DNA of 64,000 nucleotides from Kitasatospora acidiphila. Its GTDB lineage: Bacteria; Actinomycetota; Actinomycetes; Streptomycetales; Streptomycetaceae. The notes below the pieces were generated by a model. That model was not told the origin of the DNA, ran no database searches, and saw nothing but the letters and a program-made list of their open reading frames with translations. Below, piece by piece: positions 9,324 through 18,718 of this stretch (position 1 is its first letter; each line of letters starts with the position of its first letter). A program made the translations under genes and the position numbers. The stretch covers positions 3,214,501 to 3,278,500 of the forward strand of contig NZ_VIGB01000003.1 in the NCBI RefSeq assembly GCF_006636205.1, in the 5' to 3' direction.

Positions 9324-10289
9324 TCAGTCGGCGAAGTGGTCCCAACCGGCCGTGCGGTTCCAGGGCGCGCCGTCGACGGTGACCCGGCCCCGGGTGCCGG
9401 GGCGGGCCTTGTCGGCGACCTTGCCGACCACCCGCCAGCGGGCCGGCAGCTGCGCGCCGGCCGGGAAGGTGGCCGCGATCGCGTGGTCCTCGCCGCCGGA
9501 GAGCACCCAGACCAGCGGGTCCACCCCGACCGCCTGCCCGATGTCGGCCATCTGCGCGGGGACGTCGAAATCGGCGGCCCGCAGGTCGATGTCCACCCCG
9601 CTGGCGGCCGCGACATGGCCCAGGTCGGCCACCAGGCCGTCGCTCACGTCGACCATCGCGGTGGCGCCCAGCTCGCTGGCGGCCGGCCCGGCGTGGTACG
9701 GCGGCTCGGGGCGGCGGTGCGCCTCCACGAAGGCGCGCGGCGAGCGGAAGCCGCGGGCCAGCACGCTGAGCCCGGCGGCCGACCAGCCCAGCCAGCCGGT
9801 CACCGCGACCACGTCGCCCACCTGGGCGCCGGAGCGGGTCACCGGCGCCCGGCCCTGCAGGTCGCCCAGGGCGGTGATGGCCAGGGTGATGGTGTCGCCG
9901 CGCACCACGTCGCCGCCGACCACCGCGGCGCCGGCCACCTGGCACTCGTCGCGCAGACCGTCCATCAACTCGGTGGCCCAGGTGGTGGGCAGGTCGGCCG
10001 GCACCACCAGGCCGAGCAGCAGCGCGGTCGGCACCGCGCCCATCGCGGCGACGTCGGCCAGGTTCTGCGCGGCGGACTTGCGGCCCACGTCGTAGGCGGT
10101 GGACCAGTCCCGGCGGAAGTGCCGGCCCTCGATCAGCACGTCGGTGGTGGCGACCACCCGGCCGTCGGGCGCCTTCACCACGGCGGCGTCGTCGCCGGGG
10201 CCGAGCTCCACCGCCGGGGTCGGCGTCAGCCGGGCGGTGAGCTGACTGATCAGGCCGAACTCGCCGAGCTCGCCCACGGTCCCCTGCAT
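9324..10289 (-). CDS. thiL: Thiamine-monophosphate kinase
   Basis: ThiL converts thiamine monophosphate to thiamine pyrophosphate with ATP. The 321-aa protein has the PurM-like fold signature. The N-terminal GELGEFGLISQL is followed by the metal/ATP motif ELGPGDDAAVV near residue 28, TTDVLIEGRHFR near residue 48 and the helix NLADVAAMGAVPTALLLGL. Near the C-terminus LSGGEDHAIAATFP supplies the conserved GGED. The start is ATG at 10289. It ends 19 bases before pfkA, so the two are probably cotranscribed. Confidence 0.95.
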   Translation of the reverse strand: MQGTVGELGEFGLISQLTARLTPTPAVELGPGDDAAVVKAPDGRVVATTDVLIEGRHFRRDWSTAYDVGRKSAAQNLADVAAMGAVPTALLLGLVVPADLPTTWATELMDGLRDECQVAGAAVVGGDVVRGDTITLAITALGDLQGRAPVTRSGAQVGDVVAVTGWLGWSAAGLSVLARGFRSPRAFVEAHRRPEPPYHAGPAASELGATAMVDVSDGLVADLGHVAAASGVDIDLRAADFDVPAQMADIGQAVGVDPLVWVLSGGEDHAIAATFPAGAQLPARWRVVGKVADKARPGTRGRVTVDGAPWNRTAGWDHFAD

Positions 10290-10527
10290 CTGCCGTCCTC
10301 TCGCGCGTTTCCGGTGCGGTCACGGGAACGCGGCGCGCTCCCCGCGCGAAGCGTACGCCCACCGCGACGCGGCGGGTCTCCCCTACCGGGGCCGGGGCGC
10401 GGTAGCGTGGTGATCCAGTCTTCTTCCGTAGCGCCCCCGCGCCGCCACCCACCCTGCGCGGGGCGCGTTCGCTCGATGCGTCACCCCGGTAGTCGTGCAC
10501 ACCACCCCAGCCGCAGGGAGGTCCTCC

Positions 10528-10761
10528 GTGGTACAGGCATACATTCTGATCCAGACCGAAGTGGGCAAGGCCAGTGCAGTGGCCGAGACCATCGCCAAGA
10601 TCGAGGGCGTCATCACGGCCGAGGACGTGACCGGTCCCTATGACGTGATCGTCCGCGCCGAGGCGGACAGCGTGGACGAGTTGGGCCGCATGGTGGTCGC
10701 GAAGATCCAGAAGGTCGACGGCATCACCCGGACGCTCACCTGCCCGGTGGTCCACATCTGA
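10528..10761 (+). CDS. Stand-alone Lrp/AsnC ligand-binding (RAM) domain protein
   Basis: The 77-aa protein consists of only the alpha-beta sandwich effector domain of Lrp/AsnC regulators, without the helix-turn-helix. It begins VVQAYILIQTEVGK and contains the GPYDVIVRAEADSVDELG core and a C-terminal GITRTLTCPVVHI strand. GTG at 10528 has GGGAGG six bases upstream, which decides the start. Such proteins are thought to sense amino acids or modulate full-length Lrp partners through oligomerisation. The specific ligand is unknown. It is transcribed divergently from thiL across a 238-bp gap in which I see no further gene. Confidence 0.88.
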   Translation: MVQAYILIQTEVGKASAVAETIAKIEGVITAEDVTGPYDVIVRAEADSVDELGRMVVAKIQKVDGITRTLTCPVVHI

Positions 10762-10776
10762 CCCGCCCGGTCCGCT

Positions 10777-10815
10777 CCCGGCCGCCGCACCCGCTGTCCG
10801 GGTGCGGCGGCCGGG
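10777..10815. terminator. Bidirectional terminator between the Lrp-domain gene and ddlA
   Basis: CCCGGCCGCCGCACCCG (10777-10793) pairs perfectly with CGGGTGCGGCGGCCGGG (10799-10815) around a 5-base loop. It lies between convergent genes and could serve both. No long T-run is present on either side. Confidence 0.7.
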
Positions 10816-10837
10816 GGCTACCCGTGGGCGGCGGGGG

Positions 10838-11980
10838 TCAGCGCAGGCCGGTGGAGCGGCGCAGCGCGGCCTGCAGCAGCCGGTCGATCAGCTCGCCGTA
10901 GGGCACGCCGGTGGCCTCCCACATCTTCGGGTAGGCCGAGATCGGGGTGAAACCGGGCAGGGTGTTGACCTCGTTGACCACCCAGCGGCCGTCCTCCAGC
11001 AGGAAGAAGTCGACCCGGGCCAGGCCCTCGCAGCTGAGCGCCTCGAAGGCGGCCACCGCCTGGCGGCGGATCTCGGCGGTCTCCTCCTCGGTCAGGTCGG
11101 CGGGGATCCGCACCTCGGAGGAGTCGATGTACTTGGCCTCGAAGTCGTAGAACTCGTAGCCCTCGCCGACCAGCACCTCGGCCGGCAGGCTGGCCCGCGG
11201 GCCGTCCTCGAACTCCAGCACACCGCACTCGATCTCACGGCCCGCCAGCATCGCCTCGACGATCACCTTGGGGTCGTGCCGGCGGGCCTCGGCGATCGCA
11301 CCGTCCAGCTCGGCCAGGTCCTTGACCTTGGTGATGCCGATGCTGGAGCCGGCCCGGCAGGGCTTGACGAAGACCGGCAGGCCGAGCGCGGCGACCCGCT
11401 CCCGGGCGGCGGCGCGGCCCTCCTCGCTCTCCCAGTCACGCGGCCGGATCATGGTGTACGGGCCGACGCCGATGCCGAACGACTGCAGCACCCGCTTGGT
11501 GTACTCCTTGTCCATGCCGACCGCGCTGGCCAGCACCCCGGAGCCGACGTACGGCACACCGGAGAGCTCCAGCAGGCCCTGCAGGGTGCCGTCCTCGCCC
11601 CACGGGCCGTGCAGCAGCGGCAGCACCACGTCGACCTCGCCGAGCACCTTGGGTGCGGCGCCGGGCTCGGTCCAGACCACCTCGCGGGAGGCCGGGCTGG
11701 CGGGCAGCGCCAGCTGGCCCTCGGCGGACTCGGCGACCCGCTCGACGTCGGGCATCTCGCCGCCCTCGATGGCCATCCGGTCGGGCTCGTCGCTGGTCAG
11801 CGCCCAGCGGCCCTCCTGGGTGATGCCGACCGGCAGCACCTCGTAGCGGTCGCGGTCGATCGCGCGCAGCACGCTGGCGGCGGTCACCACGGACACGCCG
11901 TGCTCGGAGGAGCGGCCGCCGAAGACGATCGCGACGCGCGGCTTTGCCGCCTGGCTCGGGGAGTGCGATTCGATGCTCAT
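10838..11980 (-). CDS. ddlA: D-alanine--D-alanine ligase
   Basis: Ddl joins two D-Ala with ATP for the peptidoglycan stem peptide. The 380-aa ATP-grasp protein has VAIVFGGRSSEHGVSVVTA at residues 15-33, LPLLHGPWGEDGTLQGLLE with the catalytic region, KEYTKRVLQSFGI for ATP binding, FVKPCRAGSSIGI as the glycine-rich loop, and the C-terminal metal motif EVNTLPGFTPISAYPKMWE. The start is ATG at 11980. It is the last gene of plsC-gpsA-ddlA (54 bases after gpsA), joining phospholipid and wall precursor steps in one operon. Confidence 0.96.
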   Translation of the reverse strand: MSIESHSPSQAAKPRVAIVFGGRSSEHGVSVVTAASVLRAIDRDRYEVLPVGITQEGRWALTSDEPDRMAIEGGEMPDVERVAESAEGQLALPASPASREVVWTEPGAAPKVLGEVDVVLPLLHGPWGEDGTLQGLLELSGVPYVGSGVLASAVGMDKEYTKRVLQSFGIGVGPYTMIRPRDWESEEGRAAARERVAALGLPVFVKPCRAGSSIGITKVKDLAELDGAIAEARRHDPKVIVEAMLAGREIECGVLEFEDGPRASLPAEVLVGEGYEFYDFEAKYIDSSEVRIPADLTEEETAEIRRQAVAAFEALSCEGLARVDFFLLEDGRWVVNEVNTLPGFTPISAYPKMWEATGVPYGELIDRLLQAALRRSTGLR

Positions 11981-12034
11981 ATCGAAGCCGAGACTACCGT
12001 GCGGTTGTTTCGATCCGGGTCAACGCGGTTCGGG

Positions 12035-13036
12035 TCAGCGCCGTTCGGGCTTCGCCGAGCGCGCCATCAGGTCCTTCATCACCGCGTGCGGCGGCCGGCC
12101 GTTGTGCACCACGTCGACCACGGCCGCCACGATCGGCATCTCGACGCCGTTGCGCCGGGCCAGGTCGAGCACCGACTCGCAGGACTTGACGCCCTCGGCG
12201 GTCTGCTTGGTGGCGGCGATGGTCTGCTCCAGGGTCATGCCGCGGCCCAGGTTGACGCCGAAGGTGTGGTTGCGGGAGAGCGGCGAGGAGCAGGTGGCCA
12301 CCAGGTCGCCCATCCCGGCGAGGCCGGAGAAGGTCAGCGGGTCGGCGCCGAGCGCCACCCCGAGCCGGGTGATCTCGGCGAGCCCGCGCGTCATCAGGGT
12401 GGCCTTGGTGTTGTCGCCCAGACCCATCCCGTCGGCCATCCCGACCGCCAGGCCGATCACGTTCTTGACCGCCCCGCCGAGCTCGCAGCCGATCACGTCG
12501 GTGTTGGTGTACGGGCGGAAGTACGGTGTGTGGCAAGCCTGCTGGAGCCGCTGGGCGACCTTCTCGTCGGCGCAGGCGACCACGCTGGCGGCCGGCTGGC
12601 GCTTGGCGATCTCGGGCGCCAGGTTGGGTCCGGAGACCACCGCGACCCGGTCCGCGCCGACCCCGGCGACCTCGCGGATCACCTCGGTCATCCGCTTGAC
12701 GGTGCCGAGTTCGATGCCCTTCATCAGCGAGACCAGCACGGTCCGCTCGCCGAGCAGCGGCGCCCAGGCGGCCAGGTTCTGCCGCAGCGTCTGGGACGGC
12801 ACGGCGAGCACCGCGAAGTCGGCGCCCGCCAGCGCGACGGCCGGGTCGGTGGTCGCGGTGATGCCCTCCGGCAGCTCGATCCCGGGCAGGTACTCGGGGT
12901 TGGTGCGGGTGGCGTTGATGGTGTCCACCAGCTCCTTGCGGCGGCCCCACAGGCTCACCTCGCAGCCCGCGTCGGCCAGGATCATGGCGAACGGGGTGCC
13001 CCAGGAGCCGGTGCCGAAGACGGCGCAGCGGGTCAT
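12035..13036 (-). CDS. gpsA: NAD(P)H-dependent glycerol-3-phosphate dehydrogenase
   Basis: GpsA reduces dihydroxyacetone phosphate to sn-glycerol 3-phosphate, the backbone for phospholipids. The 333-aa protein opens MTRCAVFGTGSWGTPFAMIL with the Rossmann GxGxxG. It has VVSGPNLAPEIA and the catalytic-Lys region GGAVKNVIGLAVGMADGMG, then the C-terminal helical domain. Its ATG at 13036 abuts the TAG stop of plsC with no gap, so translation is probably coupled. The product feeds the acyltransferase pathway represented by plsC. Confidence 0.96.
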   Translation of the reverse strand: MTRCAVFGTGSWGTPFAMILADAGCEVSLWGRRKELVDTINATRTNPEYLPGIELPEGITATTDPAVALAGADFAVLAVPSQTLRQNLAAWAPLLGERTVLVSLMKGIELGTVKRMTEVIREVAGVGADRVAVVSGPNLAPEIAKRQPAASVVACADEKVAQRLQQACHTPYFRPYTNTDVIGCELGGAVKNVIGLAVGMADGMGLGDNTKATLMTRGLAEITRLGVALGADPLTFSGLAGMGDLVATCSSPLSRNHTFGVNLGRGMTLEQTIAATKQTAEGVKSCESVLDLARRNGVEMPIVAAVVDVVHNGRPPHAVMKDLMARSAKPERR

Positions 13037-13939
13037 CTACTCGTTCTCCTCGTTCACGTTCTTCTCGTCCGCGCCCTTCGCGACGGCGGCGCTCTTCTCG
13101 GCGGCGTTCGTCTCGGCGGCGTTCTTCTCAGCGTTCTTGTCGGCGTTCTTGTCGGCGGCGGCGGCCTTCTTGGCCGCCGCGCTCTTCCTGGCCGCCTTGC
13201 GGAAGTCGTAGCGCTCGGCGGGGGCCTGCTCGCCGCGGATGTCCTCCAGCACCGCGGTGATCGCGGCCATGATCTCCTCGGTCGCCTCGCGCAGCACCTG
13301 GGTGGTCAACTCCTGCCCCTGGAACCGGCTCAGGTCGACCGGCGGACCGGCCTTGACGATCACCTTCTTGCGCGGGAAGAGGCTCACCTTGGCCTTGCCG
13401 CCGCCGAGTCCGCGACCGTAGGGCGGCACGACCTCATGGGCACCCCAGTGCGCGACCGGGATCACCGGCGCCCCGCTCATCAGCGCCACCCGGGCCGCAC
13501 CGCTCTTGCCGGTCATCGGCCACAGCTGCGGATCCCGAGTGATCGTTCCTTCCGGGTAGAACTGGACCACCTGGCCGCGGTCGATCGCGTCGATGGCCGC
13601 CCGGAACGCCTGGGCGGCGTCGGTGGTGTCGCGGTAGACCGGGATCTGGCCGGTCTTGCGGAGCATGAAGCCGATGAACGGCAGGGTGAACAGCGAGGAC
13701 TTCGCCAGAATGCGCGGCGGGCGGCCGCTGTTGTACTGGAAGTGCGCGTAGACCACCGGGTCGAAGGCCGAGTTGTGGTTCACCACGGTGATGAATCCGC
13801 CTCGCTCGGGGAAGTTCTCCCACCCCCGCCAGTCGGGCTTCACCAACGCGGTCAGCACCGGCTTCACCAGCACCGCGGCGAAGCGGTACCAGACTCCGTA
13901 GTCCGCGTTGCCGAATCGGGCGTACGAGCGGCGGGCCAC
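13037..13939 (-). CDS. plsC: 1-acyl-sn-glycerol-3-phosphate acyltransferase with Lys/Ala/Asn-rich tail
   Basis: PlsC acylates lysophosphatidic acid to phosphatidic acid at the membrane. Within 300 aa the catalytic motif is VVNHNSAFDP (NHxxxD-like) near residue 53. VQFYPEGTITRDP supplies the EGT phosphate-binding block near residue 125. GAPVIPVAHWGAHEV supplies the fourth block. After residue 225 the protein ends in about 70 residues of Lys, Ala, Asn and Glu with repeated KNADKNAEKNAAE-like units, which is not part of the catalytic domain. GTG at 13939 has GGAGG seven bases upstream. Order plsC-gpsA-ddlA is tight. Confidence 0.93.
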   Translation of the reverse strand: MARRSYARFGNADYGVWYRFAAVLVKPVLTALVKPDWRGWENFPERGGFITVVNHNSAFDPVVYAHFQYNSGRPPRILAKSSLFTLPFIGFMLRKTGQIPVYRDTTDAAQAFRAAIDAIDRGQVVQFYPEGTITRDPQLWPMTGKSGAARVALMSGAPVIPVAHWGAHEVVPPYGRGLGGGKAKVSLFPRKKVIVKAGPPVDLSRFQGQELTTQVLREATEEIMAAITAVLEDIRGEQAPAERYDFRKAARKSAAAKKAAAADKNADKNAEKNAAETNAAEKSAAVAKGADEKNVNEENE

Positions 13940-14063
13940 CCCAGGTCCTCCTCGTGTGGTGCGGCAACGTGAGGTGCCGCGGTTTCATCGGGCTCGTTGG
14001 TCACTTCCGCCGGTCATCCTCGCACGGGGGTGCACTGGCGACCGTCGACGGGCCGACAGCAGA

Positions 14064-14759
14064 ATGGCGACGATGCCGCCGATGACTCCTCCGCAGCCCG
14101 AACTGCCCGTGCCGCAGCCCACCGTACGCCCCGGCGCGCGGTGGAGCCTGGTCCTGCCGGTCAAGACGCTGGCCCGGGCGAAGACCCGGCTCGCGCCGTT
14201 CGCCGGGGCGCACCGGCCGCGGCTGGCGCTGGCCTTCGCCCTGGACACGGTGACGGCCGCGCTCGCCTGTCCGGCCGTCGCCCAGGTGCTGGTGGTCTCC
14301 AAGGACCGCGAGGCGGGGGCGGCGCTGGCCGCGCTCGGCGCGCTGGTGCTGGCCGACGAACCGGGCGACGGGCTCAACGAGGCGCTGTCGCACGGCGCGG
14401 ACCAGGCGCGACGGCTGCGCCCCGACGCGCCCCTGGCCGCGCTCTCGGCCGACCTGCCGGCGCTGCGGGCGGCGGAGCTGACCCGGGTGCTGGGCGCGGT
14501 CCCGCCCGGGGAGCGCGCGTTCCTGGCGGACGCCCCGGGCGAGGGCACCACCCTGCTGGCCTGCGCCGAGGGCCGGCGCCTTGACCCGGCCTTCGGCGGC
14601 GCCTCCCGGCTGCGCCATGCGGCCGGCGGCGCCCGCGAGCTGATCCTGCCCGGTGTGCCGTCGGTGCGCCGGGACGTGGACACCGCCGCCGACCTGGCCG
14701 AGGCGCTGGCCCTCGGGGTCGGCCCGCACACCCGGGCGGCCGCCGCCGCACTGGTCTAG
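14064..14759 (+). CDS. cofC: 2-phospho-L-lactate (phosphoenolpyruvate) guanylyltransferase
   Basis: CofC activates phospholactate or PEP with GTP for coenzyme F420 synthesis. The 231-aa protein has the nucleotidyltransferase start SLVLPVKTLARAKTRLA (residues about 29-45), then a VLVVSKDREAG strand. DEPGDGLNEAL and LSADLPAL (metal-binding Asp) follow, and the C-terminus holds RDVDTAADL. Three ATGs are possible (14064, 14073, 14082); none has a good Shine-Dalgarno and I took the first. It diverges from plsC. Confidence 0.9.
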   Translation: MATMPPMTPPQPELPVPQPTVRPGARWSLVLPVKTLARAKTRLAPFAGAHRPRLALAFALDTVTAALACPAVAQVLVVSKDREAGAALAALGALVLADEPGDGLNEALSHGADQARRLRPDAPLAALSADLPALRAAELTRVLGAVPPGERAFLADAPGEGTTLLACAEGRRLDPAFGGASRLRHAAGGARELILPGVPSVRRDVDTAADLAEALALGVGPHTRAAAAALV

Positions 14760-14831
14760 GGCCGCTCTTATGGCTCATGCCGGACGCCCTGACCCATGGG
14801 AGAGGCCCTGGGCAGCCCTATGCTGGGCGGC

Positions 14832-15053
14832 ATGCAGGCCACCGCGTTCACCTTCGACCCCGCCACCCACGAGGGCTCCGTGCTGCTCGACGACGGCACC
14901 CCGGTGCCGTTCGACGCCGCCGCGTTCGAGGCGGGCGGCCTGCGGCTGCTGCGCCCCGGTCAGCGGGTGCGGATCCGCACCGAGGGCAGCGGGGAGCAGC
15001 GCCGCGTGGTGTTCGTCACGCTGCAGACCTTCCCTGACCCGCAGCAGGGCTGA
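14832..15053 (+). CDS. Small cold-shock/OB-like hypothetical protein
   Basis: This is a 73-aa protein beginning MQATAFTFDPATHEGSVLLDD. Its middle DDGTPVPFDAAAFEAGGL and LRPGQRVRIRT recall the turn between strands in OB-fold cold-shock-like proteins, but the RNP motifs are not clear, so function is unassigned. ATG at 14832 is favoured because a TATGCT hexamer at 14819-14824 ends seven bases before it, which would give a leaderless message. In-frame ATGs at 14796 and 14820 would lie upstream of, or inside, that hexamer. It is 72 bases downstream of cofC. Confidence 0.7.
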   Translation: MQATAFTFDPATHEGSVLLDDGTPVPFDAAAFEAGGLRLLRPGQRVRIRTEGSGEQRRVVFVTLQTFPDPQQG

Positions 15054-15100
15054 CGCCCCGTCAGCTGTCGGTCCGTCAGGAATGCTTCGGACACGCCACG

Positions 15101-15153
15101 AAACCGCCGCGGCGGCCCGTCCCTTGATCGGGAGCGGGCCGCCGCGGCGGTTT
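15101..15153. terminator. Bidirectional terminator between the small OB-like gene and hupS
   Basis: AAACCGCCGCGGCGGCCCG (15101-15119) pairs perfectly with CGGGCCGCCGCGGCGGTTT (15135-15153) around a 15-base loop. A-tract and T-tract ends make it usable in both directions, as expected for convergent genes. Confidence 0.8.
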
Positions 15154-15206
15154 GCCGGGTCCTGCTTGACCTGCCACCGGATGCCTCAACGGCACCCGAC
15201 CGTGCG

Positions 15207-15886
15207 TTACTTCGCGGCGGTCTTGCGCGCGGTGGTCTTGCGCGTGGTGGTCTTCTTCGCCGGGGCGGTCTTCTTGGCCGTGGTCTTGGCCGTGGTCTTG
15301 GCCGCGGTCGCCTTGGCGGTGGTGGTCTTCTTGGCCGCGGTCTTGGCCGTGGTCGCCTTCTTGGCAGCCGTGGCGGTGGTCTTCTTCGCCGCGGTGGTCT
15401 TGGCGGTGGTGGCCTTCTTCGCCGCGGTGGTCTTCTTGACGGCGGTCGCCTTCTTGGCAGCGGCCTTCTTCGCCGGAGCGGCCTCGGCGGCAGCCGCGGC
15501 GCGCTTGGTGGCGGCACGCTTGGCGGCGGCGGTGGCGGCGACGCCGGCCTTGCCCGGGGTCAGCGAGCCCTTGGGGCCTTCTTGACCGAGGGGCCTTCCT
15601 TCGGGAGCTTCTTGCTGCCGCTGACCAGGTCCTTGAAGCCCTGGCCGGGGCGGAAGCGCGGCACCGCGGTCTTCTTGACCTTGACGCGCTCACCGGTCTG
15701 CGGGTTGCGGGCGAAGCGCGCGGAGCGCTCCACCTTCTCGAAGGTGCCGAACCCGGTGACCGAGACCCGGTCACCGGCCACAACGGCACGCACCATGGTG
15801 TCGAGCACTGCGTCGACGGCCTCTGCGGCAGCCTTGCGACCACCCAGCTGCTCGGCCACCGCTTCGACAAGCTGAGCCTTGTTCAC
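15207..15886 (-). CDS. hupS: HU-family nucleoid protein with Lys/Ala-rich tail (HupS type), apparent single-base frameshift
   Basis: HupS binds DNA non-specifically and compacts the spore nucleoid in streptomycetes. Residues 1-95 are a complete HU domain: MNKAQLVEAVAEQLGG, VSVTGFGTFEKVERSARFARN, and FRPGQGFKDLVSGSKK. The frame as given stops at 15560 after KKAPRAR. Adding one base in the GGGG run at 15573-15576 (CCCC on the coding strand) continues it through KKAPKGSLTPGKAGVAA into about 105 residues of AKKTT/AKKAT repeats, ending TAA at 15207. That is the actinobacterial two-domain HU architecture (226 aa). The 680-nt span is one base short of a multiple of three. GTG at 15886 has AGGGG five bases upstream. 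Confidence 0.88.
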
Positions 15887-15936
15887 GTCTTCCCCTTCAG
15901 AAACGGGCGCCGGATGATTCCATCCGTTCAATTCGC

Positions 15937-15965
15937 ACGTTAGGCATGTATTTGCGGACTTTCAA
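15937..15965 (-). promoter_or_regulatory. Predicted hupS promoter
   Basis: On the minus strand TTGAAA (15965-15960) and TAACGT (15942-15937) are separated by 17 bases, a good vegetative-type match. Transcription would start near 15930, about 44 bases before the hupS GTG. The -35 overlaps the stop codon of the preceding gene. Confidence 0.6.
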
Positions 15966-16375
15966 TTACCAAACGCGCGAATCACCCTAGTGTCGCAATG
16001 GATTTGCGCGTCTGTGACCTCAGCCGCGGGGCGGGTGCCCTCGTCCAGGTCATGCACAAAGCGACTCAACCGCCGTGCCGCCTCCGGGAGATCGCGCTTG
16101 GCGGTCTCGGTGACGATCAGCAGTTGCCGGGCGAGAGCGGTCTTTGCTTCAGCGGACACGTGGAGCGCGTGCACGCGGGCGTGAGCCTGCTTCAACCGCT
16201 CTGCCACTAGCGCGTAGAGCGCTGCGACTTCCGGGTCATCCGGCACCTCGTCGACGGCGTCGACGGAGGTCTCGATGTCCAGCCGATCGTCAATTCGACT
16301 CTCGGGATCCCGGGCCACGAACTCCGATGACGCGGGATCGCCGCCCGCGTACGGAGGTTCATGGTGCCGGTGCAT
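15962..16375 (-). CDS. Conserved hypothetical protein, helical, acidic N-terminus
   Basis: The 137-aa soluble protein begins MHRHHEPPYAGGDPASSEF. It has an acidic linker around DDRLDIETSVDAVDEVPDDPE and then a predicted long helical region: VAALYALVAERLKQAHARV, SAEAKTALARQLLIVTETAK and EAARRLSRFVHDLDEG. There is no signal peptide, membrane segment or catalytic motif, and I do not recognise the family. It lies between leuD and hupS on the same strand with its own flanking gaps. Confidence 0.65.
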   Translation of the reverse strand: MHRHHEPPYAGGDPASSEFVARDPESRIDDRLDIETSVDAVDEVPDDPEVAALYALVAERLKQAHARVHALHVSAEAKTALARQLLIVTETAKRDLPEAARRLSRFVHDLDEGTRPAAEVTDAQIHCDTRVIRAFGN

Positions 16376-16498
16376 GCTCTGATTGTGCCATCAACTCGGA
16401 GTTGTGACGCGCGGGCCCCGGTGTTCCGGCAAATCGACGCACTATCCGGGCCGCACTCCTGACCCGGTGTGAGGAGTGAACTCCCCCCCGCTACGAGC

Positions 16499-16532
16499 GA
16501 TGGCCCGCTCCCCGGGAAGGGAACGGGCCATC
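16499..16532 (-). terminator. leuCD operon terminator
   Basis: GATGGCCCG (16499-16507) pairs with CGGGCCATC (16524-16532), with TCCC/GGGA adding to the inner stem. It starts 14 bases beyond the leuD stop in the leuD direction. Confidence 0.7.
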
Positions 16533-16545
16533 GGATTGCGTGAGG

Positions 16546-17142
16546 TCAGGCAACCGGCTGGGTGCGGGGCTTGAAGCCCGGCCGGGACGCCTCGAACGCC
16601 GCGATGTCATCAGCGTTCTGCAGCGTGATGCTGATGTCGTCCAGGCCGTTGAGCAACCGCCAACGCACGTTCTCGTCCAGCTCGAACGGCGCAGTCACGC
16701 CCGCGGCGCGCACCTCGCGCGCCTCCAAGTCGACGGTGATCTCGGCATTCGGGTCGGCCTCGGTCAGCTCCCAGAGCCGCTCCACGGTCGCCTGCGGCAG
16801 CACCACGGTCAGCAGCCCGTTCTTCAGCGAGTTGCCGCGGAAGATATCGGCGAAGCGGGACGAGATCACCGCCTGGAAGCCGTAGTTCTGCAGCGCCCAG
16901 ACCGCGTGTTCACGCGACGATCCGGTGCCGAACTCAGGCCCGGCCACCAGCACCGTGGCCCCCCGCCGCTCGGGCCGGTTCAGGATGAACGACTCGTCCC
17001 TGCGCCAGGCTTCGAACAGGCCGTCCTCAAAACCCGTGCGGGTGACCTTCTTGAGCCAATGGGCGGGGATGATCTGGTCGGTGTCCACGTTGCTGCGGCG
17101 CAGCGGAACGGCCCGACCGGTGTGGACGGTGAACTTCTCCAT
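16546..17142 (-). CDS. leuD: 3-isopropylmalate dehydratase small subunit
   Basis: LeuD is the swivel-domain subunit that, with LeuC, isomerises 2-isopropylmalate to 3-isopropylmalate in leucine synthesis. The 198-aa product has [20 protein letters not shown] near the N-terminus and the substrate loop [16 protein letters not shown] at 17142 has GGAGG eight bases upstream, lying over the leuC stop codon, and only three bases separate leuC from leuD. Translational coupling is likely. Confidence 0.97.
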   Translation of the reverse strand: MEKFTVHTGRAVPLRRSNVDTDQIIPAHWLKKVTRTGFEDGLFEAWRRDESFILNRPERRGATVLVAGPEFGTGSSREHAVWALQNYGFQAVISSRFADIFRGNSLKNGLLTVVLPQATVERLWELTEADPNAEITVDLEAREVRAAGVTAPFELDENVRWRLLNGLDDISITLQNADDIAAFEASRPGFKPRTQPVA

Positions 17143-17145
17143 GGC

Positions 17146-18567
<1,422 letters not shown>

Positions 18568-18683
18568 CGCGTTCCCTCCAGCCGGCCGCTCTGCCGGCCT
18601 GATCGTGGTCGTGGGGGTGCCCGTTCTCCGGGGGTTTGTCCCGGACTGCTTCCCAGAGTGACGCGTTTCGCGAGAGTTTGAAC

Positions 18684-18712
18684 TTGCGTCTCGCCTACTG
18701 AGACTGCAGTAT
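18684..18712 (+). promoter_or_regulatory. ndgR promoter with palindromic operator between -35 and -10
   Basis: TTGCGT (18684-18689) and CAGTAT (18707-18712) are 17 bases apart. The -10 ends six bases before the ndgR ATG, so the message may be leaderless. The palindrome GTCTC-N7-GAGAC (18688-18704) overlaps the -35 and fills the spacer. It is a good candidate NdgR/IclR operator that could control both ndgR and the divergent leuCD promoter. Confidence 0.6.
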
Positions 18713-18718
18713 CGTTGC

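Noticed and set aside
10802..13972. A 1056-codon rightward open frame opposite ddlA, gpsA and plsC
   Set aside because: It is antisense to three genes with clear catalytic motifs, is rich in His, Gly, Arg and Leu as expected of a third-position GC shadow frame, and has no domain.
15207..15560. AKKTT-coding repetitive DNA as a satellite repeat
   Set aside because: It is the Lys/Ala tail of HupS in an alternate frame, not a stand-alone repeat.
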